Positions 36,241-46,348 of a stretch of DNA of 64,000 nucleotides are shown one piece after another; the first letter of the stretch is position 1, and each line of letters opens with the position of its first letter. The translations under genes and the position numbers were made by a program. This DNA comes from Mesorhabditis belari (Eukaryota; Nematoda; Chromadorea; Rhabditida; Rhabditidae), in the NCBI GenBank assembly GCA_958450365.1, contig CAUEEP010000743.1, positions 6,139,001-6,203,000 on the forward strand, in the 5' to 3' direction. The notes beneath the pieces are model-generated. The model was given only the letters and a program-made list of their open reading frames with translations. It searched no databases and had not been told where the DNA came from.

Positions 36241-36710
36241 CGCGAACTTGATGTTCGAAGTCGGTCATCTAAAGCAAGAAAAAAGATCTTAAAAATAACA
36301 AATTATCCGTTTAAAAAGTTTCCAAATATGCGCAAGATAACGTACTTTTAAATACAGAAAGATATGTTTTAAAAGCTTCTCCCACAACAAAAAAGTTTAG
36401 CAACGATTGTTTATATCCGAACAACCTAATAAATGGGTAAGAGAAAAAACTACGTATTTGTCCTAATTGAAGAGCTCCATTTAGACGAATTTTTTTGGCA
36501 TTTTTTCGTATAGCAAAATGCCTAACGACAAGTTTTTTTAGTATTTCATTTTTTTCAAAGCGCCTGTACTTTCAAAAACTTAAAGACTGACTTTAAAGCC
36601 TTTAAATAATAGTTATAGACTTTAAAAAAAAGGTTAATTACATTGAAAACCAGATGAAAATTGAACAAAAACACCTGCAGTCGACTCTCTTTGTAACGGA
36701 ACGCTATAAC

Positions 36711-37173
36711 GCCCTAACTACAGTATACCCAAATTTTGAAGAGCTCAAAAATACAGTCGACTCTCTATAAAGGAATGGACTAAAAATGCCGTTATATATA
36801 GTTATATATAGCTGTGCACTTTCATCTAAGTAGTAATCAAAAAAGCATCTTTTTTGATCAGTGGGGATCAAAATTCCATTTCGTTATATAGACTTTTCCG
36901 CTATATATAAAGTTCCGTTGGAAACTTTTTAAACGGATAATTTGTTATTATATAGCGTTACAAATTTGTTATTATATATATAGCGGAAAAGTCTATATAA
37001 CGAAATGGAATTTTGATCCCCACTGATCAAAAAAGATGCTTTTTTGATTACTACTTAGATGAAAGTGCACAGCTATATATAACTATATATAACGGCATTT
37101 TTAGTCCATTCCTTTATAGAGAGTCGACTGTATTTTTGAGCTCTTCAAAATTTGGGTATACTGTAGTTAGGGC
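36711..37173. mobile_element. Foldback element with about 200-bp arms
   Basis: Left arm from GCCCTAACTACAGTATACCC to about 36915; right arm from about 36970 to GGGTATACTGTAGTTAGGGC at 37173. Inner words AGTCGACTCTCTATAAAGGA and CCGTTATATATAGTTATATA mirror almost perfectly. The loop contains TTGGAAACTTTTTAAACGGA, matching in reverse a piece of the mariner end at 36297-36327. TA-rich, non-coding. Confidence 0.85.
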
Positions 37174-37302
37174 ACGAAAAAGAATTTTAGAGGAAAAAAA
37201 TTGAAAGCTAAAGGAGCTGGCTCTTCTATTAAAGCTGGCTGTTTACGGTTATGAATTTCCTTATAAATACTCAGCTTTTGGCAAACAAAAGGCCCGTAAA
37301 AG

Positions 37303-37710
37303 GGGGGTGGGACAAATGCGACCTTTTTTTTGCGCGCCTCGACATTTGCGCACCTTTTTTTTGCTGGAAAAGGCCTTAGGCAAGGCCGTAGAGCTTCGAA
37401 AATATTTCCATACTAGGGAATCGTATGCGTAGATTCAGAATTTCGACAAATCAGACCTCGCTGACACGTCAAATTTGGGCTAAAAGGCAAAAACTGCGGA
37501 AAAGCGTTAAGTTGCGTAGTTTTTGCCTTTTAGCCCAAATTTGACGTGTCAGCGAGGTCTGATTTGTCGAAATTCGGAATCTACGCATACGATTCCCTTC
37601 TATGGAAACATTTTTGAAGCTCTACGGCCTTTCCTAAGGCCTTTTCCAGCAAAAAGAAAGGTGCGCAAATGTCCAGGTGCGCAAAAAAAGGTCGCATTTG
37701 TCCCACCCCC
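37303..37710. mobile_element. hAT-like foldback (MITE) copy 5
   Basis: Tips GGGGGTGGGACAAATGCGAC and ...CATTTGTCCCACCCCC, flanked by perfect 8-bp repeats CGTAAAAG at 37295-37302 and 37711-37718. Both arms are complete, including the GCGC-CTGGACATTTGCGCACC block, making this the best subfamily A reference copy in the window (408 bp). Confidence 0.93.
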
Positions 37711-37718
37711 CGTAAAAG

Positions 37719-39080
37719 ACAACAAAACAGTACAAACATTTTTTAAATTCTCGTGTGGGTTTTTGGTTTCGCGAGTTTTTTGTATGTTAGATCTCAAGAT
37801 ATTACTACTTAGATGAAAGTGAACAGCTTTTTTTTCCTCTGACAGCTGTCATTGTTTTCGATGGGATCCTCATCATCAACCCCCACTTTCACATATTGAT
37901 AGAAAGAAAAAGACCCATCAACAACCAGTTGAAATATTGAGAAAACTGCCTCTGGAAACAAATATGTTTTCGGGAACCAGGACTGACCGGAAAATCTTAG
38001 ATCAACACAGTTTTAACAACAACTTTAACAACAACAACTTCATTAACAACTTCAGCAATAACTTTAGCAAAACTTTAGCAACAACTTTATCAACAACTTT
38101 ACCAACAACTTTACCAACAACAATTTTATAAAACTACACAAAAGTGATGTGTGTGTGTGTCTGATCCGAGATGATTGAAGAAAAAAAAATGATAAAACAA
38201 GAAAGTAGAAAAGTGTTTATAAAATATTCAGACACTTTTGATCCTCGGGGATAAATGTTGTAGTGAGAAAAGAGAAAAGAGAATGAAAGAAAACCCACTC
38301 AAAAGTTTTTTTTTTTTGCTTTGGTGATTAGCCGGATTTTGAACTCTTTTTTGTCATTTCCCTCCTTCTCACTTATCATTCTAGGAAATTAGAGATGAAT
38401 CTGTCCAAGCTGTCAAAAATCTGTCCAAAAAAAGAGGCAATAAATCTCTAGAAAACTTTGAAATTTGAAATTTGAAATTCTGAAATTCTGAAAATATGAT
38501 TTAGGTTTTTGCCGTTTTTCTGAAAGAAGTTTTGCAGGGTTTCTATTTAAATGTATCTTCTTCAATCAATTAAAAAAAATGGTGACCACATGACGCAAAA
38601 TCGGATTAGAAAATGAGGAAAAAAAAGCGTGAAGGATCAATTTAATGTAGATTCATTTAAAAAAATTTTCGAATTTCGAAAACGGAAGAATGAAATGACG
38701 ACAATGAAGTGATAATGAAAGAATCGAATGGAGGTGAGTGTTTTTCTCAACTCTTCTCCTCAATATCCAGTTACCCTTGCCATTCAGCAATTATCCATCC
38801 ATTTATTTTTTTTTGTAGCATCTGTGCGTCAACAATGCTGAAAAAAAGTGTTTTCTTATTGTTATCTTTGCAAAAAAGCTTTCTAAAACGTGTAAAATTT
38901 TTGAAGAATACTGTAATCTTTTTACTTTTGATCTAGAGGATGCTAAAGAAGCTAAAGAATATAAAAACTAAAATTAGATAACAACTAGACAGAGTAGAGT
39001 GTTTTCAAAAGTGTTACATGTTTTAGAAAATGCTCTCTTTTCTTATTTCAATTTTAGAATAATTTCAGAAAATAGATCTT
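37719..39080. other. Gene-free AT-rich region
   Basis: Contains a short ACAACTTTAACA / ACAACTTTACCA array (38010-38130), a TGTGTG run (about 38150) and homopolymer tracts. No coding exon with both splice signals and a protein-like frame was found. Confidence 0.35.
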
Positions 39081-39084
39081 TAAT

Positions 39085-39235
39085 AATAATAATAATACTT
39101 TATTCAAACGATAAAGTGAAAGAAATCATAGAGAAATGCACAGTGATACTTAATCATACAATACATACTGAAATCAATAAGCCAATTACTTACGGCAAAG
39201 AGCCACTAGATCTAAAGCATCGATACGTTTCTTGA
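39085..39235 (-). mobile_element. Non-LTR retrotransposon 3' fragment
   Basis: On the minus strand about 110 bp (AAGTAATTGGCTTATTGATT...TTCACTTTATCGTTTGAATAAAG) end in a (TTATTA)n tail. The same sequence is present on the plus strand at about 45968-46083, followed by the same tail. The tail of short tandem repeats after AATAAAG is typical of CR1/Jockey-like retroelement 3' ends. Confidence 0.65.
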
Positions 39236-39391
39236 ATATTTTTTCCAAAATAATTTATAATATAAATTTTCTAAATAAATTCAATCTACTTTTTAAAGAT
39301 TAAAGGTAAATTGGGTATAAAAGTGTTATCTAAACACTAATTACTTTACGTTACGACCATGGTAGTCAACTAAACTACCATCAAAAGTTGA

Positions 39392-39665
39392 TACCGTAAA
39401 TACTATAATAGTACCCGACCCCCCCCCCCTCGTACAGTCGCGTAGTCGCAAAAGTTTTTTAGTATTTCATTTTTTTCAAAGCGCCTGTACTTTCAAAAAA
39501 TGCGTCTTTGGTATCAAAAAATAGCTGAAATTCAGGGCTATTTTTTGATACCTAAGCGCGCATTGTAGCATAAACCAGTGTCGAGAAAAACTCGTCCAAA
39601 GCTATACTACGCAACACTCCGCACCGTCATTATGGGGGTGGGGTACTATTACAGTATTTACGGTA
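39392..39665. mobile_element. TACCGTAAATAC-type foldback element
   Basis: Ends TACCGTAAATACTATAATAG and ...TATTACAGTATTTACGGTA are inverted. Internally TTGGTATCAAAAAATAGC and GCTATTTTTTGATACC form a second stem. A near-identical copy is at 61498-61766, and the shared sequence continues past the end (GGGCAATTAAAGTTGATTGC), so the real mobile unit may be larger. Confidence 0.75.
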
Positions 39666-39724
39666 GGGCAATTAAAGTTGATTGCCACCGCTTACGCATG
39701 CGGTCTGCAAGATATTCAGGATTA

Positions 39725-40051
39725 GAGTGTGTTCCTCGCGATTAATGCGTTTTTTTGAAACGCACACTTGGGAAAAAATTGCCGTACTTTTAGCAAAAAT
39801 TATTGCAAAAAAAATGACGCAAAAATCACGAGCTCCGCATTATATACGACACTTTTTAAAGATACTCAGCCGTTTAACTGATTTGGTGGGGAATTCCCTC
39901 CAAAATGTAAAAACTGATTTTTTTTCGAAAAACCTGCGCAAAAAATTGCTTTTATATTTTTTTCGCGTAGGCGCACTTTTTCGAAAACGCATTACTCGAC
40001 AATTACTCGAGCTATTGCTCGAGTAATCACTTACGCGCGGGGAACACACTC
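39725..40051. mobile_element. GAGTGTG-type foldback element
   Basis: Tips GAGTGTGTTCCTCGCG and CGCGGGGAACACACTC, flanked by TA. Arms include TAATGCGTTTTTTTGAAACG and CGAAAACGCATTACTCG. Related to 7430-7977, 57298-57626 and 59360-59929. Non-coding. Confidence 0.82.
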
Positions 40052-41741
40052 TATTCAGAATCATCACTTGACGCCGAAGCGATTGATGAATCTAATAAAT
40101 GACATAAATGACACCGAAGTGTCATTTATTAGCTCCAGAATTATTAGAAGTATCCAAAATGCTAATTTCGCGAGAATTTTAACTGTTATAAAATCCTGAG
40201 TGGTATCTAAATACAAATAACCATTTTTTCTTTTCAACTTTTCAAGAAAAGCTTTTCAAAGCGTAAAACCAAGAAATGAGATCATAGATTTGGTGAAAAA
40301 CATTTTAATGAAAAATTTGAGGAGAATGGATGGAAGGGGTTGAAGGTAAAACAAAACAAACGAAGGGGAAATGAAAGGTAATTTTAGGCGAGAGTTTTCC
40401 CCAATCTCGGAGCTATTTTATTGGAGATTTCCGGGCTCCAATGACCGGATGCAAGGATTGAAAGCGAATGCAACATTTTCTTTCTCTTTCTCATCAACGG
40501 ACGTGAGTGGATTGGTAATTTCTTTTTTTTTTTTACCGTCTCTTATCTCTTGTCGAACGGATATTGGTAATCAGATTACTCACGTGAGACTTCATCAGCC
40601 AGTAAAGGAGGAGAAAAGTGATGAATAGAAACTGAAATCTGAAAAGTAATGGTAAAAACAATGGCAACTAGATTGAAAATCTTTTGCGTTAAAATATTCA
40701 GCTGCAGCTCAATGATAGACTCAGAGTGGCAGCTATCAAACTTGCTGGCATGCTGACCGCATTCTTACCTAAAAACATATTACCTAAATTCTGATATTTA
40801 AAGTTTAAAGCCGTAACATCACTAAAAAGCTCTTCAGCTTTGATTGTAAAGTTGAATTTTGAAGGAAAATTCAAGCCTCACTTGTTAGGGTTTCTCTAAA
40901 ATGGAATGATCCAACGTATAAAAAAGAGCTTTACCCATCGTCTGACAGCTTTTTATTCGGCGTTTCCGAAGCTCGAGCCGTCTCCGATCGCTCTTCGACC
41001 TGTTTCTTCACTAAAGAAATTTATTCTATTGGCTAAACAGTGAATTTCAAATAACCTTTTGAGAATAAGGTTATTCCTCGACCGAATTTCTCCTTTTTCT
41101 TCTCACTCTTTGGTCGATTAAATTTCTAAACTTGCATCCTTTTACTAAACTTTTGAAACATTAAAGTGCTAGTGTTTGATCACCTGTTCAACTTGGATAA
41201 TTTACCTAACCTGTAGAACTATTGTAACCTATCATAAATCCATAGGAAAAAAAAAAATTCAAATTGTGCTAAACAATAATAACTTTCAGAATGCTTTTTT
41301 TCGACTATTGAAATGCAAAATTTTGATGCTCTTTCGATTTTTCGATTCTCTTTTTCCCCGTTAAACAGAAAACAAATTCAACTATTGTGAAAAATGAAGA
41401 ATGGCACTCTGCTCGATTGCGACTTTCAGATGTTTTAAGTGTTTGAGAGATGAGAGAGGAAATTGTGTGAAAGACGGAAAGGAGACGAGACGGTGAGGCC
41501 AATTTTCACAGCTAATGAGGCGGCTCGTTACTGAGGCAAAAAACGACAAACTTTTCGCACAAGCGCTCACCTTCTTTTCCATACAACTATTTTTTTTTTT
41601 CGTCTTTTTTTCTTGAACAGTAAACTTGTTTTTAAGTTTTCAAAAAGAAGCCTTGAAACAGTTTACCTTTTAAATTGCCAGATTCGTTGATTTAAAAATT
41701 GCATTCCTGTAAAGATTGATAAAGAAAGATGTGGAACAGTT
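40052..41741. other. Gene-free region holding half of a direct repeat
   Basis: AT-rich. It includes a palindrome AATGACATAAATGACACCGAAGTGTCATTTATT (around 40100) and the first copy of the about 130-bp direct repeat (40667-40795). A plus-strand frame at 40371-40628 has no recognisable motifs or splice context. Nothing else supported. Confidence 0.35.
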
Positions 41742-42155
41742 GGGGTAGGGTAATTTCCGCAATAGGGTCATTTGCGCAAATCACCATAACTTTCTTCTAA
41801 GTCGGTCAATCTTTATGGCTTTGGTTTCATTTTGTAGATCTCAATAAGTGTAACAAAATCAAACCAAAATCATAAAGATTCACCCACTTAGAAGAAAGTT
41901 ATGGCGAGTTGCGCAAATGACCCTGTTGCGCAAACAAAATTGCGGAAATTAGCCTACCCCAAAAAGTTTAGTTAATGAGTAGTGTTAAAAATGTAAATTA
42001 ACATTGTTAACAATGCTAACAAGCAGCTACTAGATTGAAAATCTTTTGCGTTAAAATATTCAGCTGCAGCTCAATGATAGACTCAGAGTAGCAGCTATCA
42101 AACTTGCTGGCATGCTGACCGCATTCTTACCTAAAAACATATTACCGAAATTCTT
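40667..42155. repeat. Pair of about 130-bp direct repeats, 1.36 kb apart
   Basis: Copy 1 at 40667-40795 and copy 2 at 42029-42155 share ACTAGATTGAAAATCTTTTG, TCAATGATAGACTCAGAGT, GCAGCTATCAAACTTGCTGG and CATGCTGACCGCATTCTTAC with only a few differences. No protein signal or LTR-type TG...CA ends were seen, so a local duplication is as likely as a retroelement. Confidence 0.8.
41742..41960. mobile_element. GGGGTAGG foldback element copy 1
   Basis: Tips GGGGTAGGGTAATTTCCGCA and TTGCGGAAATTAGCCTACCCC. Arms contain GGGTCATTTGCGCAA and CATAACTTTCTTCTAAGTCG, mirrored on the right. A second copy is at 48864-49093. Non-coding, about 220 bp. Confidence 0.85.
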
Positions 42156-42269
42156 ACATTCCTTTACTTTATCAAAGTTGAGAACGATCAAAGTGTTCAA
42201 ATTCATAAGATCTGCAAAAGATCTACAGAATGAAATCAGCAAAAGTGACTCTCTACTCAAACTTCTCGG

Positions 42270-42380
42270 AATGATGATGATGATGATGATGATCTTGGAG
42301 TCTCATACAGAAAAAATTTCACCAAACCTCTCCAAGCCTCTCCAAGCCTCTCCAAACCTCTCTAAACCTTTCCACTCCTA
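42270..42380. repeat. GAT tract and CCTCTCCAA short array
   Basis: Seven GAT units at about 42270-42292, then four to five copies of CCTCTCCAAGC/CCTCTCCAAAC (42325-42370). Simple tandem repeats; no gene. Confidence 0.85.
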
Positions 42381-43050
42381 TTCTAAGCTAGTTTAAAGGC
42401 TCAAAGAAATATTTGTAGCCAGCTTGAAAGAAAAATAAATCTTCTCGATTCTAGTCTAGGCCATTTTCTTCTAGGCCAACTTTTCCTCAAAAAAAAAAAA
42501 TGGATGAGTGAGAGAGCCAAGAACCACCATTCACACATGCATTTATTTTTTCCTTTCGTCATCATTCCTTAAAGATTTGTTTTGTTTTAAATTTGGATTG
42601 AATGTAAATTTTCGCACATATTAACTCTCATCTTTTAGTTGTTCATTTAGAGTAAACGGAGAAGAATTCGGGGGAATTTTAAAATTCTTGCTAATAATGC
42701 AGCACTTAATTTATAGCTTATTAGCTAAAACTTATGTTCTTTACAAGATTCTTTGTGATGCATCAGGTGGAGTGGTTTACCTGATACTGTACCACTCCAC
42801 GATACTGTACCACTCCACGATACTGTATCACGCCACGATACTGCATCATTGTGCTTGGTCATTTTTAAAGAATACACTAACCCAGAGACATTAGCTTTAC
42901 AGTAACCCTATTTCACTCACTTTTTTTAAAGCACTAGCTCATCAGCTATCACTGCCCAGTATTCTTGTTTTATTTCTTTGAAAATGCTAATGCTTTGCTG
43001 CCACCGTAATCCGATAAACAAATTGAAAAAAATCAAAAAATCTTGTCCCT
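42381..43050. other. Gene-free AT-rich region
   Basis: Contains a short 18-bp array, GATACTGTACCACTCCAC (42783-42845), three to four copies. No convincing exon. Confidence 0.35.
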
Positions 43051-43116
43051 AGTTGGGGGAAATCTTTACAAATTACCAATTAGTTACCAAAAAAAAAGAA
43101 AAGAGTTGGAGAATCG

Positions 43117-43236
43117 GAGAAGAAGAAGAAGATGAAGGAAAAGGAGAAGAAGAAGAAGAAGAAGAAGAAGAAGAAGAAGAAGAAGAAGAAGAAGAAGAAG
43201 AAGAAGAAGGAGAAGGAGAAGGAGAAGAAGAAGAAG
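43117..43236. repeat. (GAA)n microsatellite
   Basis: About 40 units of GAA/AGA with a few GGA interruptions, purine-only on the plus strand. Together with the pyrimidine tract at 43392-43462 it forms a mirror-type purine/pyrimidine pair. Confidence 0.97.
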
Positions 43237-43391
43237 CAAAGGCGGGGGGTAATTTGGGGGTCGACTCATTCAAGCAATTAGCACCTTGAGAAGTCAGTCG
43301 GAAAATTTCCCCTCCTCTTTTCCATTTTCACGATTTGACACCTTGTGATATCTCTTGAATGTCGATTTCGATGGAAATATGCGTGTGTGGT

Positions 43392-43462
43392 CTTCTTCTT
43401 CTTCTCCTTCTTCTTCTCCTTCTCCTTCTCCTTCTTCTTCTTCTCCTTCTTCTTCTTGCTCT
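43392..43462. repeat. (CTT)n microsatellite
   Basis: About 23 units of TTC/CTT with CTCC interruptions, the complement of the (GAA)n tract 160 bp upstream. Open frames here (poly-Ser, poly-Leu, poly-Lys, poly-Arg) are artefacts. Confidence 0.97.
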
Positions 43463-45157
43463 GGATACACCTACACTCACTCTCATCTTTCTCCCCTCTT
43501 TTTTTATCCACCATTTGGACGCGGTGTCGCTTTTTTTTCTGCTTTTTTTTTTGCATTCCATCTATTCCCGCTAATAAATAACAAGCATTTTTGAAGGAAT
43601 CTTTTTCATTGAAATTTTCAGCAATCAATTTCCCAGCCGTTATTCCTATACTTTCCTGATAGTCTTGGAGAATTTTAAAGGACCTATTCATTACTAGATC
43701 GTATTCTACTAGTACAAACAACAATCAGGTTTTAGATTATCCAGTTAGTTTATTACTAGTTATTACCAGTTAGTTTATTACTAGTTATTACCAGTTAGTT
43801 TATTACTAGTTAAACAAATCAATAATTTTTTCTAGAAAACATTCCAATCTTTCCAATGATAAAGGTAATTTTTCTCAGAGTTGGTTTGCCCAACTCTGAG
43901 AAAACCTTTAACAATTGCTTGCCTCAGTTTAGACGAGATTCCCGCCAAGAGTTAAAGGTTTTTTGGGAATCTATTTCTAAAGGCAGCAAGTCAGTCAGCA
44001 ATTTCTCTGTGATCAACTTTTAATGAGCTGCTTAACGATTCCCCAGATAGTTTCGCTCGTTTCGCAAAAAAACTTCGAGCTCTCCTCAAGAGAAACTAAT
44101 TTGAAATATTGAAATAATGTTTTTGTGATGAAGAGGGGAAAAAAAACTGTTTCCCTGGCGGGTGCTAATCTCCTTTATTGTGGCATGGATGGATGGGAGG
44201 AGAGCTCTCGAGTTACAGCGCACTTTTGGCCATTTTCATCCCAGACTCTCGTCTACAAATATTCTCATCTGAATCAATTTGATTCAAACGTTTGCCATTC
44301 TTTTCCCAATGAAATCTTTATTTGTTAAAGCTCAAAGTGCAACTTTAAAGCTGTTTAATAACCAAAAAACGAATTTTTTCTTTCAATCATTTCTAGAAAT
44401 CTAGAAATGTTACTAAATAAGATACAGGTAGCTTCTTCATGAAAAGGAAAAAAAGCACTAATCGAAATTTGGGCAGGGTCACTTAAAGTTGCACTCCAAA
44501 GAGAAGAGGAGATAGAAAGAAAACGCAAAAAGTGAGAGGAAAGCTCGTTGGCGAGGAATGAAAAGGAGATGGGGAGGAAATTTCCTTTTTAAGACGATCG
44601 GGATTCCGCGAATTGGCAGTGAAAAAGAGCTGAGAAAAGAGGAAAGGAGAAGAGGAAGAGAAAGCTGAAGAAAGCCGAAGAAAAGAGTTGAAGAAGAAAA
44701 TGAAAGCAAGAAGGAGGGAGGGGGGGACGGGGACGGGGCCCGGTGAGCAGGGAGGCCCCTAATTCGACCACTTTGGCAATCTGTAGAGTGGGTGAGCGCC
44801 CCATGGGAGGGGTGGTCGGCGGCCCTCATCCCCACCCCTCCACCCTCATTCATTTCATTATCTTTTTTTTTCGTATTTCACACCTAGATTGTTGGCTTTA
44901 TAACTCTATTGCTTTTCTCCTTTTTTTTTTTTTCCGGTTTCCATGTTGCGATTAATTTCCATATTCGCCTTTTTCTTCACTCTTCTAATCATTGGCCAAC
45001 GAAAAGACGAATTTCGCGCTTTATTTTGGCTACATCTTTGGTTATTTTTCGTCGTTTATTTTGGCTTAATCTTGAGTTATTTTATTTATGTGGTTTATTT
45101 AGGTTTTATTTAGGTTTTATTTATTTATTTATTTAGGTTTATTAAAGGATTTATTAT
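43463..45157. other. Gene-free region, partly G+C rich
   Basis: Includes three copies of AGTTTATTACTAGTTATTACC (43740-43815) and an inverted pair around CTCAGAGTTGG / CCAACTCTGAG (43877-43903). Positions 44700-44860 are unusually G+C rich (GGGGGACGGGGACGGGGCCC; GGGTGAGCGCCCC) for this part of the window and could be a promoter of the downstream gene at 46349. No coding exon was supported. Confidence 0.35.
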
Positions 45158-45909
45158 TACCGTAAATGGTGTATTAGAATGATATTTTATTTTATTTTTC
45201 AATACTCCCCTAGGGCTTCATTCTAGTAGAGGGTGTTATTCTTTTAGAGGGTGTTATTCTATTAGACGATGTCATTCTATTAGACGATGTCATTCTATTA
45301 GACGATGTCATTCTATTAGAGGATGTCATTCTATTAGAGGATGTCATTCTATTAGAGGATGTCATTCTATTAGAGGATGTCATTCTATTAGACGATGTCA
45401 TTCTATTAGAGGATGTCATTCTATTAGAGGATGTCATTCTATTAGAGGATGTCATTCTATTAGACGATGTCATTCTATTAGAGGATGTCATTCTATTAGA
45501 GGATGTCATTCTATTAGAGGATGTCATTCTATTAGACGATGTCATTCTATTAGAGGATGTCATTCTATTAGAGGATGTCATTCTATTAGAGGTGTCATTC
45601 TATTAGAGGATGTCATTCTATTAGACGATGTCATTCTATTAGAGGATGTCATTCTATTAGAGGATGTCATTCTATTAGAGGATGTCATTCTATTAGACGA
45701 TGTCATTCTATTAGAGGATGTCATTCTATTTTTCACTCGAATGGTCACTACGGATCACAAAAAAGTATTAATTTTTAAAAAACGAACTTCATTCAACACA
45801 TATTCTATTAAAAACACAATTAACATGTTTAACAAACAAAACAAAAAACAATTAAACTTGAGGGTGTTATTCTATTTGAGGGTTTCATTCTAATACAGCA
45901 TTTACGGTA
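45158..45909. mobile_element. TACCGTA-type foldback whose interior became a minisatellite
   Basis: Ends TACCGTAAATGGTGTATTAG and CTAATACAGCATTTACGGTA are imperfect inverted repeats related to the other TACCGTA elements. Almost all of the left interior is an 18-bp tandem repeat (45225-45730) that matches the motif next to the end (GTATTAGAATGA), so the array seems to have grown from the element's own sequence. Confidence 0.75.
45225..45730. repeat. 18-bp minisatellite with 72-bp higher-order period
   Basis: About 27 units of GTCATTCTATTAGAGGAT. One position is either G or C (AGAGGAT or AGACGAT). Reading along the array the order is C C C G G G G C G G G C G G G C G G G G C G G G C G: mostly one C unit followed by three G units, that is a 72-bp higher-order repeat. 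One unit lacks GA (AGAGGTGTC). The 123-residue MTSSNR repeat frame on the minus strand is an artefact of the unit length. Confidence 0.95.
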
Positions 45910-45967
45910 TATAATTTATTTAATGTGAGTAGAGGCTTTAAGGCTTTTAAAAGGGAAAACTTGGTTC

Positions 45968-46091
45968 TTTTGACGTTATAAGTAATTGGCTTATTGATTT
46001 CAGTATGTATTGTATGATTAAGTATCACTGTGCATTTCTCTATGATTTCTTTCACTTTATCGTTTGAATAAAGTATTATTATTATCTGTGC
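45968..46091 (+). mobile_element. Non-LTR retrotransposon 3' fragment
   Basis: Plus-strand copy of the sequence found on the minus strand at 39085-39235 (GTAATTGGCTT..., ending TTTGAATAAAGTATTATTATTAT). Ends in the same ATT repeat tail, 9 bp before the foldback at 46100. Confidence 0.65.
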
Positions 46092-46099
46092 TACCCATA

Positions 46100-46336
46100 T
46101 ACAGTGCTGGACAATGAAATATCATATTTGAAAAACGATCGTCACATTCACACGTCTGTAACTTCCTTGTCTTTGAGTTTAAACTATTAGTGTTATACAT
46201 TTTCTGAAAGCTCTTTTCAAGGGCTACACAATGGTAATATTAATATTTAGAAATACCGTATTTTTTGACCGCATTTCAGCGCGCACGAAAGTGACGATCG
46301 TTTTTCGAATATGATATTTCATTGTCCAGTACTGTA
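46100..46336. mobile_element. TA-flanked CAGTGCTGG foldback element
   Basis: Ends CAGTGCTGGACAATGAAATA and TATTTCATTGTCCAGTACTG with TA on both sides; arms continue through AAAAACGATCGTCAC. CAGT tips and TA target suggest mobilisation by a Tc1-type transposase. Its right end lies only 12 bp before the ATG exon of the downstream gene. Confidence 0.85.
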
Positions 46337-46348
46337 TATATTTTTTAG

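Larger units (their letters stand above)
34911..36429 (-). mobile_element. Mariner-family transposon, inactive, with internal expansions
   Basis: Terminal repeats TTAGGTTGTTCGGATATAAAC at the left and TTTATATCCGAACAACCTAA at the right, flanked by TA. It carries a transposase pseudogene on the minus strand, a 42-bp in-frame triplication (about 35201-35325) and a 24-25 bp minisatellite (36054-36240) near the transposase start. It is a little longer than a standard 1.3-kb mariner because of these expansions. Confidence 0.9.

Noticed and set aside
43053..43724. Poly-Glu, poly-Ser, poly-Lys and poly-Arg frames
   Set aside because: Products of the (GAA)n and (CTT)n tracts.
44479..44853. 124-codon minus-strand frame rich in Pro and Ser
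   Set aside because: Sits on a purine-rich and G-rich tract; low complexity explains its openness.
45210..45581. 123-codon frame of MTSSNR repeats
   Set aside because: It is the translation of the 18-bp minisatellite, whose unit length is divisible by three.
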